A stretch of DNA of 64,000 nt from Bradyrhizobium manausense (GCF_018131105.1 NZ_JAFCJI010000001.1:2604001-2668000), one strand, 5' to 3'; shown: positions 34,786 through 44,080, counted from the stretch's first letter. Program-made: numbers and translations. The notes: generated from the letters alone by a model not told the origin.

Positions 34786-35055
34786 ATGCTGATGACGAAG
34801 GAACGACGGCCGGCGATACGTACGCTGCGCGGGTGGGCCATCCACGTGCTGCAGGAGGCTGGCGCCATCCAGGAATGCGAAGAGCACGGTTGGGCCAAGG
34901 ACCGGACCGACCCTCACGCCAACGAGCGCGCTATGGAGCTTGCCCGACAGGATCCTCCGATCGGCGTCCCTGCTGGCGAGGCCATCGCGGCACTTCGTGA
35001 CGTCCTCGACTCTATCGGCGATACCTGTCCGGAGTGTCCGCCGTTTCCCGAATAG
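34786..35055 (+). CDS. Small conserved hypothetical protein
   Basis: The 89-residue acidic protein begins MLMTKERRPAIRTLRGWA and contains EAGAIQECEEHGWAKDRTDP. It belongs to a family I know from many rhizobial genomes but without function. AGGAG precedes this start; the 20-codon longer frame is less likely. Confidence 0.6.
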   Translation: MLMTKERRPAIRTLRGWAIHVLQEAGAIQECEEHGWAKDRTDPHANERAMELARQDPPIGVPAGEAIAALRDVLDSIGDTCPECPPFPE

Positions 35056-35157
35056 CGGCGGCAGGTGTCGACCCGAGGAACTTTGTTCCGTCCTGCCGGT
35101 TCCATTTCCGGATCCTTGCGATTTTGGGCAAACGTCCTGTCTGGGAAGGAGAGCGCG

Positions 35158-35394
35158 ATGCACCATAGGCGTCGTTTCAAACAATCGATTTCATTGAAAG
35201 ACCGGCTCGCCTCGTTCGCAAGAGAGGCAAACGAAAAGGCATCCAAGCTGCCGCCCGGCCCCGAGCGCGAAAGCCTTCTCAAAAAGGCGCGGCAAGCCGA
35301 AACCGCGGCCCGTGTGGACGAATGGGCCACGGATTGCGGTCAACCTGCACCGCTCGAGATTTCATCGGTTCTGGAGCGGCGAGGTCAGCCATGA
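35158..35394 (+). CDS. Small conserved hypothetical protein
   Basis: The 78-residue helical protein has the segment REANEKASKLPPGPERESLLKKARQAE, which recurs in small rhizobial proteins. A GGAAGGAG site precedes the ATG. Its stop overlaps the next start by 4 nt (ATGA), making a two-gene operon. Confidence 0.6.
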   Translation: MHHRRRFKQSISLKDRLASFAREANEKASKLPPGPERESLLKKARQAETAARVDEWATDCGQPAPLEISSVLERRGQP

Positions 35395-35600
35395 CGCAGC
35401 TCGATGACCGCACCATGGCCAACCTCGACGTCGTGCTGGAGGAGGTGTGCCGCTCGCTGCCGCATGGCGGCGATCACGAACTGAGAAAAACTATCGCGGA
35501 AAAGCTTCTCGACAGTGCGCTGAAAGGTAACAAAACTATCGGCGGGCTGACCGAAATCGCCCGGGCCGCTCTCGCTGAGTTGACGAAAAAGTCAGCCTAG
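35391..35600 (+). CDS. Small conserved hypothetical protein
   Basis: The 69-residue helical protein begins MTQLDDRTMANLDVVLEEVC, with HELRKTIAEKLLDSA. It is coupled to the preceding gene. The family is found in Bradyrhizobium stress-related clusters as far as I recall. No function assigned. Confidence 0.6.
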   Translation: MTQLDDRTMANLDVVLEEVCRSLPHGGDHELRKTIAEKLLDSALKGNKTIGGLTEIARAALAELTKKSA

Positions 35601-35654
35601 CCGCCATCGTCCGCATTCCCGCCGCCGGCACGACCGCATGCGGCCATGCCGGCA

Positions 35655-37895
35655 TCATTCCTTGGCTGCATCCAGGACGTCGCGGACCTTCGCGGCCAGC
35701 TCGTTGAAGCTGAACGGCTTGACGATCAACTGTACCCCTTTGTCCAGTCGGCCGTGATGGATGATGGCGTTGCGGGCGTAACCAGTCGTGAACAGCACCT
35801 TCAAAGTAGGACGAAGCGCGGTCGCCTGTGCCGCCACCTGGGCGCCCGTGAGGCCGCCGGGCAACACGACATCCGTGAAAAGCAGGTCTACGCGAGGTTG
35901 ACGTTCAAGCAGCCTCAGCGCGGAGGGACCGTCGTGAGCCTCAAGAACGCGATAGCCGAGCTCCCGCAGGCTGTCGACAGAGTAGGATCTCACGTCGTCG
36001 TCGTCCTCCAGAACGAGAATGGTCTCCTCCTGAGCGGCCTCGGGATTGGGAAGACCGTCGGTCTCTTCCTTGCCGCCTCCCACGACGGCGAGCCGCGGCA
36101 AATAAAGCTTCACCGTCGTGCCTTGTCCGATCTCCGAGTAGATCTTGACGTGACCGCCGGACTGCTTGACGAAACCGTAGACCTGACTGAGACCGAGCCC
36201 CGTTCCCTTGCCCACCGCCTTCGTCGTGAAGAACGGCTCGAATGCCTGAGCGATGGTCTTGGCGTCCATCCCGACGCCGGTGTCGGTCACCGAGACGGCG
36301 ACGTACTGCCCCGGGACCACTTCCGAATGCGAGGCGACGTAGGCCTCATCGATGTGCGCGTTGCTGGTCTCGATCGTCAACCGCCCGCCGTTTGACATCG
36401 CGTCGCGTGCATTGACGGCGAGGTTGACGATCGCCGCCTCCAGCTCGGCAGGGTCGGCCTCCACACGCCACAGGCCCGCCCCTAGGACGGTTTCGACGGA
36501 TATCGTTTCTCCCAGGGTGCGGTGGATCATGTCGGACAGACCATTGACCAACATATTGATGTCGAGCGGCTTGGGATCGAGAGGTTGCCGACGAGAGAAG
36601 GCCAGAAGCCGCTGCGTCAGGGAAGCGGCGCGCTGCGCGCCGTTCATCGCATGTTTTGCGGCCCGTTGAAGTCGGCCCGATTCCTGCGGCAAATTGCGCT
36701 GAAGGGTGTCGAGATTGCCTATGATGACCTGCAGCAGATTGTTGAAGTCGTGTGCGACGCCACCGGTCAATTGACCGACCGCTTCCATTTTCTGAGCTTG
36801 TCGGAGCGCCTCTTCGTTCTTCCGCAACTGTTCAGTTCGCTCCGTCACCTGCTGTTCCAACGTGGAATTCAGTTGGACGAGCGCTTCCTGCGCCTTCTTG
36901 CGCTCATCGATTTCGCGCTGCATGGCCTGGGACAAACGGACGTTGTCGATCGCCACCGCGGCCTCGGCGGCCAATCCCGATAGGCCGCGCTCCGAGCGCT
37001 CGTTGAACATTCCCGTTTTCGCGTGTCCGAAGAACAGGCCACCGAGAACCTCTCCCGTGCGCGACGCGACGGGCACCGCTAGATAGCTCCTGACGGGCAG
37101 GTGGCCGTCGGGCATGCCGCGGCGCGGCGAATTTTTGCCGTAGCGTGGATCCTTGGTGATGTCGTCGGAGCGGACGATGCTCGCCCCGCTGAACGTGGGT
37201 GCGAACACTTCGGTATTTCGGGGCATCGGGAATTTGGAGAACGCCTCGATCGGAGCCCCCGACAGAGTGTAGAGCATGTAGCTCTCGCCCGCGTTGTCGA
37301 TCACGTTGTAGAAGAAGGCCCCGAATTCGGCTCCCGAAAGCTCGACGCCCGCGTCGGTCACGATCTGCACAAGCTTGGCCAGATCGGTCTCCTGTGCCAG
37401 ACTCGAACCCGCGCGATTGAGCACCTCGAGCGCATGGCGTTCCTCGCGGATGATTTCTTCGGCGTCCCGCTGCGCCGTCCGGTCCCTCAGGATCTTAACG
37501 AAGCCGACGATGTCCGAACCGTCGCGGATGGGGCTCAATTCTCCTACGGCCCAGAGCCGAGTCCCGTCCTTCCGATAACGCCAGCCCTCTTCGCCTCCGC
37601 CCTTGCCGGTCGAGACCGCATCCTTGATTTCGCGGCGGAGCTGGGCCTCCTGATCCTCTTCTACGAAAATGCGGCTAAGCGACCTTCCCAGCATGTCGGA
37701 AGCCGACCAGCCAAGAATGTTCGAGGCGCCCGTATTCCAGCTCGTCACCCGTCCCTGAACGTCCGTCGTGATGATGGCTGTATCTGTGGCGCCGTTTACG
37801 ATCTGGCGCCATTGCCCGGAAACGATTTCCGCCAACGGATCTGCCTGGCTGTGCTTCGTCATGAATTCCCTAGTCTCGGTCGAAAGCCGCAACAT
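35655..37895 (-). CDS. Hybrid sensor histidine kinase/response regulator (PAS-GAF-HisKA-HATPase-REC)
   Basis: The 746-residue protein has no obvious membrane segment. A PAS domain (about 30-145), a GAF domain (160-320) and a coiled linker are followed by HisKA with H382 in GGVAHDFNNLL, HATPase with N-box near N495 and G-boxes at 538-540 and 562-569 (GKGTGLGL), and a C-terminal receiver with phospho-acceptor D675 (LLFTDVVLP). It probably senses a cytoplasmic small molecule or redox cue. A second start at 37862 (MTKHSQADP) is equally plausible. It lies just downstream of another kinase on the same strand. Confidence 0.9.
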   Translation of the reverse strand: MLRLSTETREFMTKHSQADPLAEIVSGQWRQIVNGATDTAIITTDVQGRVTSWNTGASNILGWSASDMLGRSLSRIFVEEDQEAQLRREIKDAVSTGKGGGEEGWRYRKDGTRLWAVGELSPIRDGSDIVGFVKILRDRTAQRDAEEIIREERHALEVLNRAGSSLAQETDLAKLVQIVTDAGVELSGAEFGAFFYNVIDNAGESYMLYTLSGAPIEAFSKFPMPRNTEVFAPTFSGASIVRSDDITKDPRYGKNSPRRGMPDGHLPVRSYLAVPVASRTGEVLGGLFFGHAKTGMFNERSERGLSGLAAEAAVAIDNVRLSQAMQREIDERKKAQEALVQLNSTLEQQVTERTEQLRKNEEALRQAQKMEAVGQLTGGVAHDFNNLLQVIIGNLDTLQRNLPQESGRLQRAAKHAMNGAQRAASLTQRLLAFSRRQPLDPKPLDINMLVNGLSDMIHRTLGETISVETVLGAGLWRVEADPAELEAAIVNLAVNARDAMSNGGRLTIETSNAHIDEAYVASHSEVVPGQYVAVSVTDTGVGMDAKTIAQAFEPFFTTKAVGKGTGLGLSQVYGFVKQSGGHVKIYSEIGQGTTVKLYLPRLAVVGGGKEETDGLPNPEAAQEETILVLEDDDDVRSYSVDSLRELGYRVLEAHDGPSALRLLERQPRVDLLFTDVVLPGGLTGAQVAAQATALRPTLKVLFTTGYARNAIIHHGRLDKGVQLIVKPFSFNELAAKVRDVLDAAKE

Positions 37896-38112
37896 GCGGT
37901 GCCAGCCGACTTGATTCCCTAGTGTTTACAGCGAAGAAGGCCCCTGGGCCTGACCGACACGAAGCACTTGCTGGCAGGTTCCAGCGGCCCGCACGGCGAA
38001 TCTTGGTGCGAAGCTGCCACCGGGAGGACGCGCCCGTCTATGATCAACAAGTCCAAGCGCTGTCGGTTGCTGTTCGTTCCCGGGACAAGCTCCTGTCCGG
38101 ACCGACCGGCAG

Positions 38113-39726
38113 TCAGAGCGCAACCACGACGCTGCAGCGCACGCCGGCCACGTCGTATTGGAGCTTCATGCTTCCGCCGAGGTCGCGTGAAAGCAGGACC
38201 TCCAGCAATCGAGTGCCGAATCCCTGCTGGGTTGGAGGGGCCACGGGCGGCCCGCCGTCTTCTTTCCAGTCGATGCGAAGCTTTCCATCCCGGACCGACC
38301 ACGCCAAATTCACCGACCCGCCCGAGCACGACAGAGCGCCGTACTTCGTCGCGTTCGTGGCGAGCTCATGTAGCGCCAGCGACAAGGCAAGTGTGTGCCT
38401 CGATGAAAGCTCGACGGATTCTCCGGAAACCTGTACTTGGGTTGGCGTAAAGGCCTCAAGGGCGCGCGCTACGACATCGGTCATGTTGGCGCCCTTCCAG
38501 GAACGGGACGTCAGAAGGTCGTGAGCTTGCGCCATCGAATGGATGCGCCGTTCCACGGCCTCCCTCGCCGAGGGAAGATCGCGCGCCGTCCGCAGGGTCT
38601 GTGTGGTGATCGCCTGGACCGTCGCCAAAGTATTTTTGACGCGGTGGTTCAGTTCGTCCAGAAGAAGCCGCTGCTGTTCCTCTGCCTGTTTCCTCTGCGT
38701 CAGATCCCTGCTTGCGCCGGCGATTGCCGTCGGCTTTCGGTCGGAGCCTTCGCCTTCGAATTCGACGAGACCCCACGCACTCAGCCATCGCCAGCTTCCG
38801 TCGAACTGCTTGACCCGATACTCGACGTCGTAGCGGCCATCGCTCTCAAGATCGAGCGCCTTCGCAACCCGCGCCCACATGAGCTCCAGGTCGTCGGGAT
38901 GAAATTTGGATTTCACTCCCTCGTCGTCATGGAGAAAACGCGCTTCGGACAGCCCGTAGAGGCGCTGCGCGTTCTCGTCGTAGACGCAGATGTTGTCGGC
39001 AAGCGTATAGCGCCATGTTCCCATGTCGGAGGCCGTCATCGCGAAGTCGAAGACGCGCTTCTGCCGCGCCAGCTCGTCCCGCAGTCGCTGAACTTCAGGA
39101 TCTTGTGGTACAGCTCTCAACCCATCGATGAGGATGGCCGCCCCATTCGCACCGTGCTGACGCGGGGCCCGTGGCAAGCTTGGCACCGTCAAGTCATGAC
39201 GTTCCATCACCTCCAATTGCGCGCTGTTTCGAAGTTCTTCCGTGCAGTAGCTGCAAAGGCAGATCATGCGCCGCCCGCGCACGGCGCTCTGCACAAGCGT
39301 CTCATAGGTCAGAAAGTCGGGCCATTGATGCTCTCGCACCCACGCGCAATTGCCGTTGGTTCTCAGGCCGTCATAGCCGAGCGCGAGCGCATCCTGTTCG
39401 CGCTGCAGAAGGCCGTTGACGAGTTCTTGGGGCTGTATCTTCTGTCCGGCCGCGTACCACTCGTCGCCATCGACGATTTCGATTTGGCCGGTACGCTCCC
39501 GACCGTCGAGGTCCGGCACCGCGGCACGCAGCGACGAGCGGGCCCGCTCCGCGTCGAAGGCCTCGCCGGTTACCCAAAGGCACCGCTCGTTGTTCTCGAG
39601 ACCGGCCTTGAAATAGGGAATGAGAAGATCGTGCAGCTCGTCGCCCGATGCGAAAAAATGCGCCAGATGACTGCCCCATTGAAGCTGGGGGGCGGCGGGC
39701 AAGCCGGATGGGGACCAGGACTCCAT
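38113..39726 (-). CDS. MEDS-PAS HWE-family sensor histidine kinase
   Basis: The 537-residue soluble protein has an N-terminal MEDS/DcmR-type sensory domain (about 15-180: HLAHFFASGDELHDLLIPYF), a PAS domain with PAC motif (about 225-348) and an HWE kinase core with H361 in LNHRVKNTLATVQ and the N-box HELATNATKYGAL. HWE kinases often feed the alphaproteobacterial general stress response. The next gene on the strand is the hybrid kinase, 217 nt away. Confidence 0.88.
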   Translation of the reverse strand: MESWSPSGLPAAPQLQWGSHLAHFFASGDELHDLLIPYFKAGLENNERCLWVTGEAFDAERARSSLRAAVPDLDGRERTGQIEIVDGDEWYAAGQKIQPQELVNGLLQREQDALALGYDGLRTNGNCAWVREHQWPDFLTYETLVQSAVRGRRMICLCSYCTEELRNSAQLEVMERHDLTVPSLPRAPRQHGANGAAILIDGLRAVPQDPEVQRLRDELARQKRVFDFAMTASDMGTWRYTLADNICVYDENAQRLYGLSEARFLHDDEGVKSKFHPDDLELMWARVAKALDLESDGRYDVEYRVKQFDGSWRWLSAWGLVEFEGEGSDRKPTAIAGASRDLTQRKQAEEQQRLLLDELNHRVKNTLATVQAITTQTLRTARDLPSAREAVERRIHSMAQAHDLLTSRSWKGANMTDVVARALEAFTPTQVQVSGESVELSSRHTLALSLALHELATNATKYGALSCSGGSVNLAWSVRDGKLRIDWKEDGGPPVAPPTQQGFGTRLLEVLLSRDLGGSMKLQYDVAGVRCSVVVAL

Positions 39727-39995
39727 GTGACATGCCTACGGCAGTGAAGTGGGGAACTCAACAACGGCTCTTAGTCGCATACCTCGGCTGCATTGGCAGT
39801 CGCCGGTAAGGAGCGCCAGCCGCTACGCGGCCAGGCGCTCCGACCGACCCCTGATGTTCGTCCAACAGACGCTGTTCTCGCTCGATCTTAGCGTAATAAA
39901 GTGCGCGCTTGCTTTCACTCGTCGAGCGGCGAGAAATAGCCGGTAGTGGTTGATGATCTTCTCGCTGCCGCGGATGAGCACGTCGCGAAGATCGC

Positions 39996-40229
39996 TCATG
40001 GCTCTGCCGCCAGGCTGGCGGCCGCCGGGCTTCCCTGGGAATGCCAAAACGCGATTGGAAAAGTCTCGGCAGTCAGCGCGGCCAGCGAGCTCAGCTCTTC
40101 GGCCAGACGTCGTTCGATGAACTGGCGCTCCAATTCGGAAAGATTGGTTAGGAGCAACCGACGATAGCGGTGGATGTTGTTGCGGTGGGCGCGAATGCGG
40201 GCGAGATCAGCGTCGAGCATCATCGTCAC
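39996..40229 (-). CDS. Small conserved hypothetical protein
   Basis: Up to 77 residues long, it contains MLDADLARIRAHRNNIHRY and LSELERQFIERRLAEE. This is a small helical family I recognise from Bradyrhizobium, where it occurs near stress genes. The start may be GTG at 40229 or an ATG at 40223 or 40220. Function unknown. Confidence 0.6.
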   Translation of the reverse strand: MTMMLDADLARIRAHRNNIHRYRRLLLTNLSELERQFIERRLAEELSSLAALTAETFPIAFWHSQGSPAAASLAAEP

Positions 40230-40307
40230 TCCAGACGTAATAATTTCCTTCCATGTCCGAGAGCGGGAATGCTTCCCGCTCGAAAAATATTCCGCCAGCG
40301 GGTCGTG

Positions 40308-40493
40308 TCAAGCTCGTTTGAGGCGAAGGCGTTCTAGACTTCGACGAAGATCGCCACGCCGTTCGACCAAGACGCCGCCGGCCAAACGCGTCCTTGCCGG
40401 CGAGCGCCTAGTCTTCCACTCGTCGACCTGCCGTCGCAGGTTGTGGGCGAGGCTCCGCTCGAACTGGTCGCCCGTCTCCTCGATTGCCTGCAT
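40308..40493 (-). CDS. Small hypothetical protein
   Basis: The 61-residue, Arg-rich, helical frame starts MQAIEETGDQFERSLAHNL. It is 10 nt from the gene upstream on the same strand, so it may be cotranscribed. Little else supports it. Confidence 0.4.
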   Translation of the reverse strand: MQAIEETGDQFERSLAHNLRRQVDEWKTRRSPARTRLAGGVLVERRGDLRRSLERLRLKRA

Positions 40494-40503
40494 CGTCCCC
40501 CTC

Positions 40504-40842
40504 CTAGGCCGCTATGCGATCGACCGGTCGCAAACGCATCGGCTTGCCGCCAGGCGGATTTTTCGGTCCTTGGTCGAGCGCACAGAGCGCTTCAAGAATC
40601 TCGTCGATCGTCACCGGAGCCTTCAGGCCTTCGGGCGCCCGCAGCGCGGGGTCCGACGCGATCGCGGAAGCGTCCGAAGCCCACGAAGCCAGGATCGCGC
40701 GCTTTTCGGACAAGCTGAGGGCGGGATGGGAGACCACGTCCCGCGGATGTTCGAAGACGGTACCGGGATGTATGATGGCGTTGAGATCGACAACGTTGTC
40801 GTGCAGAGCGGTCGTCGGCCGCATGGCTTCCTCCATTTCCAA
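40504..40842 (-). CDS. Conserved rhizobial hypothetical protein
   Basis: The protein has up to 112 residues with a conserved core IIHPGTVFEHPRDVVSHPAL, SLSEKRAILASWASDA and VTIDEILEALCALD. I know this family from Bradyrhizobium and Methylobacterium, with no assigned role. The better start is probably MRPTTALHDN (six codons in). It follows the Hsp20 gene on the same strand by 65 nt and may be heat-induced with it. Confidence 0.65.
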   Translation of the reverse strand: MEMEEAMRPTTALHDNVVDLNAIIHPGTVFEHPRDVVSHPALSLSEKRAILASWASDASAIASDPALRAPEGLKAPVTIDEILEALCALDQGPKNPPGGKPMRLRPVDRIAA

Positions 40843-40907
40843 GACGAATGACGGGATAGCCGCGCGGCAAGGCCCGCGCGGCTTGCTCGCAGATCTTCAG
40901 GAAGGCC

Positions 40908-41363
40908 TCAGGCCGCCTTGGATTCAATCTGCGTGACGTTCCTGGGCGCGGCACCGTTGATCGCGATGCGCCGCGGCTTCATCGCCTCGGGGATCTCCCG
41001 CTGGAGGTCGACGATCAGCAGGCCGTTCTCGAAGCTGGCGCCCTTGACCTCGACGTGGTCGGCAAGCGTGAACTGCCGCTTGAAGTTGCGGGCCGAAATT
41101 CCGCGGTGCAGGAAGGTCTTGCCCTCCTTCTCGCTCTTGTGGCCTTCCAGCGTCAGGACGTTCTGCTCGACCGTCAGCGCGACCTCCTCCGGAGTGAAGC
41201 CGGCGAGCGCCACCGAGATCTGGAAGCGGTTCTCGTCGAGCCGCTCGATGTTGTAGGGGGGATAGGTCTCCTCGCCCGCGCGCTGGGCGGCTTCGGCGAG
41301 GTCGAAAAGACGGTCGAAGCCGATGGCTGACCGGAAGAGGGGCGAAAAATCAACAGTGCGCAT
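40908..41363 (-). CDS. Small heat-shock protein (Hsp20 / alpha-crystallin family)
   Basis: The 151-residue IbpA-like chaperone holds unfolding proteins for refolding by the DnaK system. The alpha-crystallin domain spans about 37-130, with the GISARNFKRQFTLADHV and FENGLLIVDLQREIPE motifs. The N-terminal FDRLFDL helix is typical of bradyrhizobial class A sHSPs. An upstream ROSE-like leader and sigma-32-type promoter indicate control at both translation and transcription. Confidence 0.93.
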   Translation of the reverse strand: MRTVDFSPLFRSAIGFDRLFDLAEAAQRAGEETYPPYNIERLDENRFQISVALAGFTPEEVALTVEQNVLTLEGHKSEKEGKTFLHRGISARNFKRQFTLADHVEVKGASFENGLLIVDLQREIPEAMKPRRIAINGAAPRNVTQIESKAA

Positions 41364-41475
41364 AGCCAGATCCTCCTGGGAGCAAAATGGTTACGAGCGG
41401 CACCGGACACGACCGGTGCCCGTCTCAAGTGGCGGGACCCCTGACGGCATCCCGATCGTCGTAGGACGACGTCGA
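41364..41475 (-). promoter_or_regulatory. ROSE-like RNA thermometer in the hsp20 leader
   Basis: The transcript leader has a hairpin (41458-41470 region), a strong 8-bp hairpin GGCACCGG/CCGGTGCC (41399-41420), and a final element in which TTGCTCCC immediately precedes the AGGAGG ribosome-binding site. That last pairing, able to mask the ribosome-binding site at low temperature, is the hallmark of ROSE elements first described in Bradyrhizobium. The call is based on pattern; the full fold was not computed. Confidence 0.8.
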
Positions 41476-41479
41476 AAAA

Positions 41480-41506
41480 ATTTGGAAGCCTGAAAAAAGT
41501 TTCAAG
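41480..41506 (-). promoter_or_regulatory. Sigma-32 (RpoH)-type promoter of hsp20
   Basis: CTTGAAA (41500-41506) and CCAAAT (41480-41485), 14 nt apart on the minus strand, match the heat-shock promoter pattern. They sit just upstream of the ROSE-like leader. Confidence 0.65.
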
Positions 41507-41563
41507 GGGCCTCCGCAAAATTTTCGGCAAGGACGCGAAGACGGTTAATCGGCAGTTGCCGGC

Positions 41564-42169
41564 CTAATCCCGGGCTCGGCACAATGCAGCTTTTAGCCTC
41601 TCCTTTGCGCGTTCCCAACGTCTGTCCTCAGCCTCGACTCGCTTTTCGAGGTCGCGCCGTTCGGCCTCCAAGGCGCCCGACCGGTCTTCGTGCTCGCGCT
41701 GCGCGCTGTCCAGAGCCGCCTGCGCCTTTGCGATCAGCTCTTCCCTCTTGGCGCGCTCCTTTTGCCGCGCCGCCTCCTCCTTGCGCCGCTCGGCGTCGCG
41801 CCGCCTTTGCTCACGCTCGAACTTTGCGGTTGCCCTGCTTGAATCCTCGATGCCGACCCTGGGCGCGGCGCGCCGCTTCGGCTCGGAACGACGGCTCTTT
41901 TTCGGGCCGCTCTCCCCGCCGTCCAGGTCTGGCAGGTCGGCATCTTCGGCGAAGCGCCCGCTCGACCCGGCGGGACGCTTCAGAACCACGCCCGGCTTCG
42001 CCATCGTTACGGCAACGACGTCCGGATCGTCGGTCTCCTTGGCAAAACCCTGATGGAACAGATTGCCGCCGGCACCCCACGCCTCCAGCGCCGCCTTCAT
42101 CGACGGCGCGGCGATGGCGAGATCGTAGAATCCGAGCGAGGTCTCTTAGGTCTTCAGTTTGCGCGGCAT
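41564..42169 (-). pseudogene. TolA-like coiled-coil protein, stopped at codon 8
   Basis: The frame opens MPRKLKT, then has TAA (42146-42148), then continues in frame as ETSLGFYDLAIAAPSMKAALEAWG to a normal end. Relatives have Tyr at the stop position (KTYQTSLGFYDLAIAAPS, from memory), so a single base change explains it. The body is a Lys/Arg/Glu-rich coiled coil (about 90-200), often annotated as a TolA-like envelope protein. Reinitiation at the internal MKAALEAW (42100) could still give a shortened product of 178 residues. Confidence 0.7.
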
Positions 42170-42176
42170 CTGGAGC

Positions 42177-42497
42177 TCAACCGCCGGAAGGCAAGACCTT
42201 GGCGTACCACGCGGCGTAGGGCGTGTTTTCCGCCATGCGGCGATTGAAGTCCGCGGCGCCATCCGTCCACCAGACCGGTCCCCGCTCGCCCAGGGCTGGT
42301 TTGACCCCGTCCACGCTGCGGTGTGCAACGGCTTCCGCGCCCGGATCCTTGGCGGCCTTCGCAGCCCCCCGCCTGGCCGACATCAGGCGCTTGACCAGTC
42401 TTGATCGCTCGTCCTCCAACAGGCCAGGGTTGGCCATCCTCCAGAGGCGGCCGCGGACGACGAAGTAGCGTCCATCCGGCGTCACCGGATACTTCAT
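42177..42497 (-). CDS. Conserved hypothetical protein next to Ku
   Basis: The 106-residue protein begins MKYPVTPDGRYFVVRGRLWR, ends near MAENTPYAAWYAKVL and contains LGERGPVWWTDGA. The family recurs beside Ku genes in rhizobia as far as I know. It overlaps the Ku stop by 4 nt, so the two are cotranslated, suggesting a link to double-strand break repair. Confidence 0.65.
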   Translation of the reverse strand: MKYPVTPDGRYFVVRGRLWRMANPGLLEDERSRLVKRLMSARRGAAKAAKDPGAEAVAHRSVDGVKPALGERGPVWWTDGAADFNRRMAENTPYAAWYAKVLPSGG

Positions 42498-43429
42498 GCC
42501 GACTTTCGCCGCGCCGCTGCGGCCGGCTTCTTTGCCGGCGCCTCCTTGGCGACGGCAGCCTTTTTGCCGGCGATCGGCATCAGCATTTCCTTCTGACCGA
42601 CGGCCGCCTTCTTCGTTTTCTTGGCGGGCTTCTTTTGCGCGGCCGCCTCGGCCGCAGCGCCGCCGACGCTCTTCCGCAGAGCGTCCATCAGATCCACGAC
42701 GTTCTCGCCCTTCGGCCGCTCCTTCGGGCGGATGACCTTACCGGCGCGTTTCTGGTTGATGAGCTCGACCAACGCGCTCTCGTAGTGATCCTCGAATTTC
42801 TCAGGATCGAAGCGACCCGTCTTCTGATTCACGATGTGCTTGGCGAGATCCAGCATGTCCTTCGTGACCTTCACGTCCTGAATCTCGTCGAAATACGCCT
42901 GCTCGCTACGGACTTCGTAGGGGTAGCGCAGCAGCGTACCGACGAGCCCCTTGTCCATTGCCTCGAGGGCGACGATGTGCTCGCGGTTGGTCAGCACCAC
43001 GCGGCCGACGGCGACCTTGTCCATCTCGCGAATTGTCTCGCGGATCACCGCGAAAGCGTCGTGGCCGACCTTGCCGTCCGGGCGGACGTAGTACGGGCGG
43101 ATCAGGTAGCGCGGATCGATGTCGGCCTTGTCAACGAACTCGTCGATCTCGATGGTGCGAGTGGACTCCAGCGCGATCTCCTCGAGCTCTTCCTTCGACA
43201 CCTCGATGTATTGGCCCTTCTCAAACTCGTAGCCCTTGACGATGTCCTCGTTCTGCACCTCGTCGCCGGTATCCGCATCGACCTTCAGGTATTTGATGCA
43301 ATGGCCGGTCTCGCGATTGAGCTGATTGAACGAGATCTTCTCGCTCTCCGACGTCGCGGGGTAGAGCGCCACCGGACAGGTGACGAGGGACAGACGCAGG
43401 AAGCCTTTCCAGTTGGCGCGCGGGGCCAT
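42494..43429 (-). CDS. ku: Non-homologous end-joining protein Ku
   Basis: The 311-residue Ku homodimer subunit threads onto broken DNA ends and recruits LigD. The Ku core (MAPRANWKGFLRLSLVTCPV ... REHIVALEAMDKGLVGTLLRYPYEVR) is complete, followed by a Lys/Ala-rich tail. The start MAPRANWKG is the family N-terminus; 44 upstream codons of open frame are rejected. No ligD is in the window. A decayed second Ku copy lies at 48.5-49.0 kb. Confidence 0.93.
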   Translation of the reverse strand: MAPRANWKGFLRLSLVTCPVALYPATSESEKISFNQLNRETGHCIKYLKVDADTGDEVQNEDIVKGYEFEKGQYIEVSKEELEEIALESTRTIEIDEFVDKADIDPRYLIRPYYVRPDGKVGHDAFAVIRETIREMDKVAVGRVVLTNREHIVALEAMDKGLVGTLLRYPYEVRSEQAYFDEIQDVKVTKDMLDLAKHIVNQKTGRFDPEKFEDHYESALVELINQKRAGKVIRPKERPKGENVVDLMDALRKSVGGAAAEAAAQKKPAKKTKKAAVGQKEMLMPIAGKKAAVAKEAPAKKPAAAARRKSA

Positions 43430-43569
43430 GTTACGCAGAATTCCATTGGGGTGGCCTGGATTCAAGACGAACGGCAGATGGCAGTTCCGACGGGCGGGCC
43501 TCTCCGGGCGAAGATTCATCCGTACGGTCCTCGCCACCGGCGGAATCCGACGGATGCCCATTGACTCAT

Positions 43570-43815
43570 ATGGAACAAATAGAGAACATAGAAAGCATGT
43601 CCGCCGCTTCCGAACCTGCTGCGCTCGCCAAGGGCGATCTTGAGCGCGCCGCCGACCAGGCCATCGAAGTCTGCGGCGGACCCCCCCGGGAGGCGGTCAA
43701 GGCGTTGTTGATCGCCATCGACTTTCTCGAGGCCGAGGCCAACGAGCTGCGTGCGGCGGTCTCGAAAGGATATTCGCGGGGGCGGCATGGCCCGCACCGC
43801 GAACGCAAGGAGTGA
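43570..43815 (+). CDS. Small conserved hypothetical protein
   Basis: The 81-residue protein contains LERAADQAIEVCGGPPREAVKAL and ANELRAAVSKGYSRGR. This small helical family I associate with Bradyrhizobium. Divergent from Ku, it shares that intergenic region. The next gene starts 5 nt after its stop. Confidence 0.6.
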   Translation: MEQIENIESMSAASEPAALAKGDLERAADQAIEVCGGPPREAVKALLIAIDFLEAEANELRAAVSKGYSRGRHGPHRERKE

Positions 43816-43820
43816 CTGCG

Positions 43821-44066
43821 ATGGACGTCACCTACTACGTGGCATTGCCGTTCGTCATGGCCGATGACGGCGTCGCGCCCGGCGAGGCGGTCGAGTGCCT
43901 GAGTGCCAACGCCGCCGTCATGCGCGCCGAAGCGCTCTCGCGGAAACCAGGCTGCACGGGCGCGGTCGCCTTTTCGCGGACTGGAGACCCGTCCAGCGGC
44001 GACTTCGGCGACGCTAAGCTGATCCGGAAGTTCGGCGAGGTTCCGGACGATCTCAGCGCGCTCTGA
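43821..44066 (+). CDS. Small conserved hypothetical protein
   Basis: The 81-residue protein begins MDVTYYVALPFVMADDGVA and contains VAFSRTGDPSSGDFGDAKL, which recurs in small rhizobial proteins. It is in a likely operon with the preceding gene (5-nt gap). No function is assigned. Confidence 0.6.
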   Translation: MDVTYYVALPFVMADDGVAPGEAVECLSANAAVMRAEALSRKPGCTGAVAFSRTGDPSSGDFGDAKLIRKFGEVPDDLSAL

Positions 44067-44080
44067 CCGGCACGAACCGA

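Noticed and set aside
43430..43561. 44-codon extension of Ku
   Set aside because: Ku proteins begin at MAPRANWKG; the extension reads as non-conserved sequence between divergent genes.
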